A stretch of 7,402 nucleotides of DNA from DATLCI01 sp046714215 (GTDB taxonomy: Bacteria > Acidobacteriota > Terriglobia > Terriglobales > Acidobacteriaceae), in contig JBKKBM010000245.1 in assembly GCA_046714215.1 (NCBI GenBank), positions 1 to 7,402 of the forward strand, in the 5' to 3' direction. The notes below the pieces were generated by a model that was not told where the DNA came from, made no database searches, and was given only the letters and a program-made list of their open reading frames with translations. A program made the translations under genes and the position numbers. Shown here in pieces: positions 6,169 to 7,402 of this stretch; position 1 is the stretch's first letter, and each line of letters starts with the position of its first letter.

Positions 6169-6882
6169 ATGGGTCCCCGAATCCACATTCCTAGTCTGGT
6201 GTTGATGATGTGCCTGGGCGCGACGCCGTTCGCGAGTTCCCAGGATGGCGGAGCGTCCAGCGACTTCCATACCCGTGAGGATCAGGCCCGGCGGCTCTAT
6301 GCCATCTCCGCCTTCGCGCATGGCCACCGCCACGGGTACGAAGAGGGCTTTCGGATCGCGGACCTGGAGATCCACGTGGGGCGTCTGGAGCGCACGCTGC
6401 GGGAAGCCGACGTTCCCAAGGCGGACTACAAAAAAGAATATGGGGACCGGAAGCAATTCCAGCAAGGCTATATGTACGGCTTCATGACGGGATATAAGGA
6501 TAGCTTTTCCAACCGCAGCTTCCGGCTGGTGGAGTGGTCGGATGCAGTGCCCCCGTTCGACTGGATGGCAGATATGCCGCAGGCGGAGCAGGGACGGGCG
6601 CCGGATGCGCGACTGCGGGCCAATTTTGAAGACGGCATCGTCCGGGGCTACCAGGCGGGGATGAATCGGCCGGGGGTGGACGCGGATGTGAAGGCCCTGG
6701 CAGCGCAAGCGGGCAAGAGTTGCGGGGAGCAGGACGCGGCGCGCCGGGACGGATACTGCGATGGCTACACCCAGGGCTTCCTGCTGGGGGTGAATGACCA
6801 CACGGCATGGCCCGCGGTAGGACCGGCAACGGAGCCGGGACTGGCGCAAAATTCTTCCCATCCGGCATCTAGCAGCCAATAA
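6169..6882 (+). CDS. Predicted exported protein with four G-x3-G repeat clusters, unknown function
   Basis: I do not recognise this family. From ATG 6169 the product is 237 residues and starts with a signal-peptide-like segment (hydrophobic SLVLMMCLGATPF, likely cut after ASS at 22-24). MMC does not fit a lipobox, so a soluble periplasmic or secreted protein is more likely than a lipoprotein. The mature part holds four clusters of glycines spaced by three: GHRHGYEEG (52-60), GYMYGFMTG (100-108), GIVRGYQAG (156-164) and GYCDGYTQGFLLG (195-207). Each is rich in Tyr/Phe and close to acidic residues. Such G-x3-G spacing lets helices pack tightly and recalls the deca-GX3 motif of Yae1, but homology is not claimed. 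Cys185 and Cys197 could form a disulfide. The tail is Ser/Pro/Ala-rich. Alternative in-frame starts are TTG 6151 and GTG 6163; none has a strong ribosome site, and ATG is preferred for codon type. Confidence 0.75.
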   Translation: MGPRIHIPSLVLMMCLGATPFASSQDGGASSDFHTREDQARRLYAISAFAHGHRHGYEEGFRIADLEIHVGRLERTLREADVPKADYKKEYGDRKQFQQGYMYGFMTGYKDSFSNRSFRLVEWSDAVPPFDWMADMPQAEQGRAPDARLRANFEDGIVRGYQAGMNRPGVDADVKALAAQAGKSCGEQDAARRDGYCDGYTQGFLLGVNDHTAWPAVGPATEPGLAQNSSHPASSSQ

Positions 6883-6904
6883 GCCGCCGCAGCATCTTTC
6901 CTAA

Positions 6905-6929
6905 GGCCGCCCGCAATCAACCCGCGGCC
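6905..6929. repeat. GC-rich inverted repeat after the exported-protein gene
   Basis: GGCCGC (6905-6910) is complementary to GCGGCC (6924-6929) around 13 bases. CCGCGG also occurs twice, at 6922-6927 and 6930-6935. No T-run follows, so this is at best a weak or factor-dependent terminator. Confidence 0.3.
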
Positions 6930-6967
6930 CCGCGGCATAGGCCATCCTTAATAAGTCAGCCGCAATA

Positions 6968-7000
6968 GGACATGTCCCTTAGTACAGGGCATCAGGTACT
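6968..7000 (+). promoter_or_regulatory. Inverted repeats upstream of the response-regulator gene, candidate operator
   Basis: GGACATGTCC (6968-6977) is a perfect 10-bp palindrome. CCCT (6976-6979) pairs with AGGG (6986-6989), and AGTAC (6981-6985) is inverted at GTACT (6996-7000). They lie about 70-100 bases before ATG 7069 in the only sizeable spacer in front of that gene. A dimeric regulator site is plausible; no convincing -35/-10 pair was found nearby. Confidence 0.3.
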
Positions 7001-7068
7001 TTGGCCCCTTCCGGCAATGACCGGTTTCGGATACGCTTAGGCTGCACGTGGAGACTAAGAGCCAAGCC

Positions 7069-7402
7069 ATGAAACCAGCCATAGCTAAGAAGCCGAAGAC
7101 CATCATCGCCGTGGTAGAGAGCGATCCGTTGCGTTTTATCGGATTGCGTTCGCTGTTTGATTCCGAGACCGACCTGGAGCTGGTCCCTTACTCGCTGGCG
7201 GAATTGGGCACGCGGACGGACGTGGACATGGTGCTGCTGGGCAGCCGCAACGGGCAGAATCTTTTTGACACCATGGCGGGGATGAAGGCGACGCGGCCGA
7301 ACCTGCGCATCATCGTGACCGGGAGCGGCGCCGACGACGAGACCATCCTGAAGGCAGTGGCCGCAGGCGCCAAGGGCTATGTGGACGAAGCCGCCAGCCC
7401 GC
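7069..7402 (+). CDS. NarL/LuxR-type response regulator with degenerate receiver, 3' end outside window
   Basis: The frame starts at ATG 7069 and is open to the right edge, giving 111 visible residues. The pattern is a NarL-type receiver: VVESDPLRFIGLRSLF (15-30), then VDMVLLGSRNGQNLFDTM (52-69), IIVTGSGADDE (81-91) and ILKAVAAGAKGYVDEAASP (93-111). The acidic pocket Glu17/Asp19 and Thr84 are kept. The phosphoacceptor Asp is Gly58 (LLGSRN where LLDxRM is usual), and the conserved Lys of GYLLKDA is Glu107. The domain should therefore not be phosphorylated in the normal way and may work by dimer contacts or ligand binding. A LuxR-type DNA-binding domain would be expected past the edge but is not seen. 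GTG 7048 is an alternative in-frame start adding seven residues; AAGAG 7 bases before the ATG is a weak ribosome site. The GC-rich, repeat-bearing spacer upstream suggests its own promoter. Confidence 0.85.
   Translation, partial: MKPAIAKKPKTIIAVVESDPLRFIGLRSLFDSETDLELVPYSLAELGTRTDVDMVLLGSRNGQNLFDTMAGMKATRPNLRIIVTGSGADDETILKAVAAGAKGYVDEAASP

Noticed and set aside
7001..7014. Sigma-54-type -24/-12 promoter (TTGGCCCC...GGC)
   Set aside because: The distance between the GG and GC elements is 9 instead of 10 and the flanking bases do not match the consensus.

Overview
The window is a GC-rich, densely coded bacterial segment with every recognisable gene on the + strand. The dense two-component signalling, the HD-GYP protein, the GTG start and the high GC suggest an environmental bacterium. 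Acidobacteriota is my best guess from the flavour of the proteins, with Deltaproteobacteria-like lineages as an alternative. No rRNA or other taxonomic marker is present, so this is inference.

Layout. (1) 1-894: the C-terminal end of a hybrid histidine kinase (ATPase domain plus receiver), cut by the left edge. (2) 895-1374: 480 bases with no convincing protein gene. It holds three imperfect copies of CCCACCCATAAA around the end of gene 1, a clean rho-independent terminator reading on the minus strand, and several strong hairpins, one with a 16-17 bp stem. (3) 1375-5302: a tight three-gene operon joined by 28-bp and 4-bp overlaps. It encodes an RpfG-type receiver/HD-GYP protein, an 862-residue membrane hybrid histidine kinase (CHASE3-PAS-HisKA-HATPase-REC-REC) and a DivK-like single receiver. 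(4) 5396-6091: queC, 7-cyano-7-deazaguanine synthase. (5) About 6169-6882: a predicted exported protein with four clusters of G-x3-G repeats, which I cannot assign. (6) 6883-7068: a promoter-like spacer with inverted repeats. (7) 7069 to the right edge: the start of a NarL/LuxR-type response regulator whose receiver lacks the phosphorylatable Asp and the conserved Lys.

How the genes fit together. The operon looks like one phosphorelay. The membrane kinase senses through CHASE3/PAS, autophosphorylates on His376, and can pass phosphate to its own second receiver, to the DivK-like receiver and to the HD-GYP regulator. The last would change cyclic di-GMP breakdown. The kinase's first receiver has Glu where Asp is expected, so one of its two receivers is probably not a normal phosphate acceptor. 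QueC (queuosine/7-deazaguanine synthesis) and the G-x3-G protein show no evident link to the signalling genes.

The items most worth a second look are the structured non-coding region 895-1374 with its opposing minus-strand terminator, the G-x3-G exported protein, and the two degenerate receivers.
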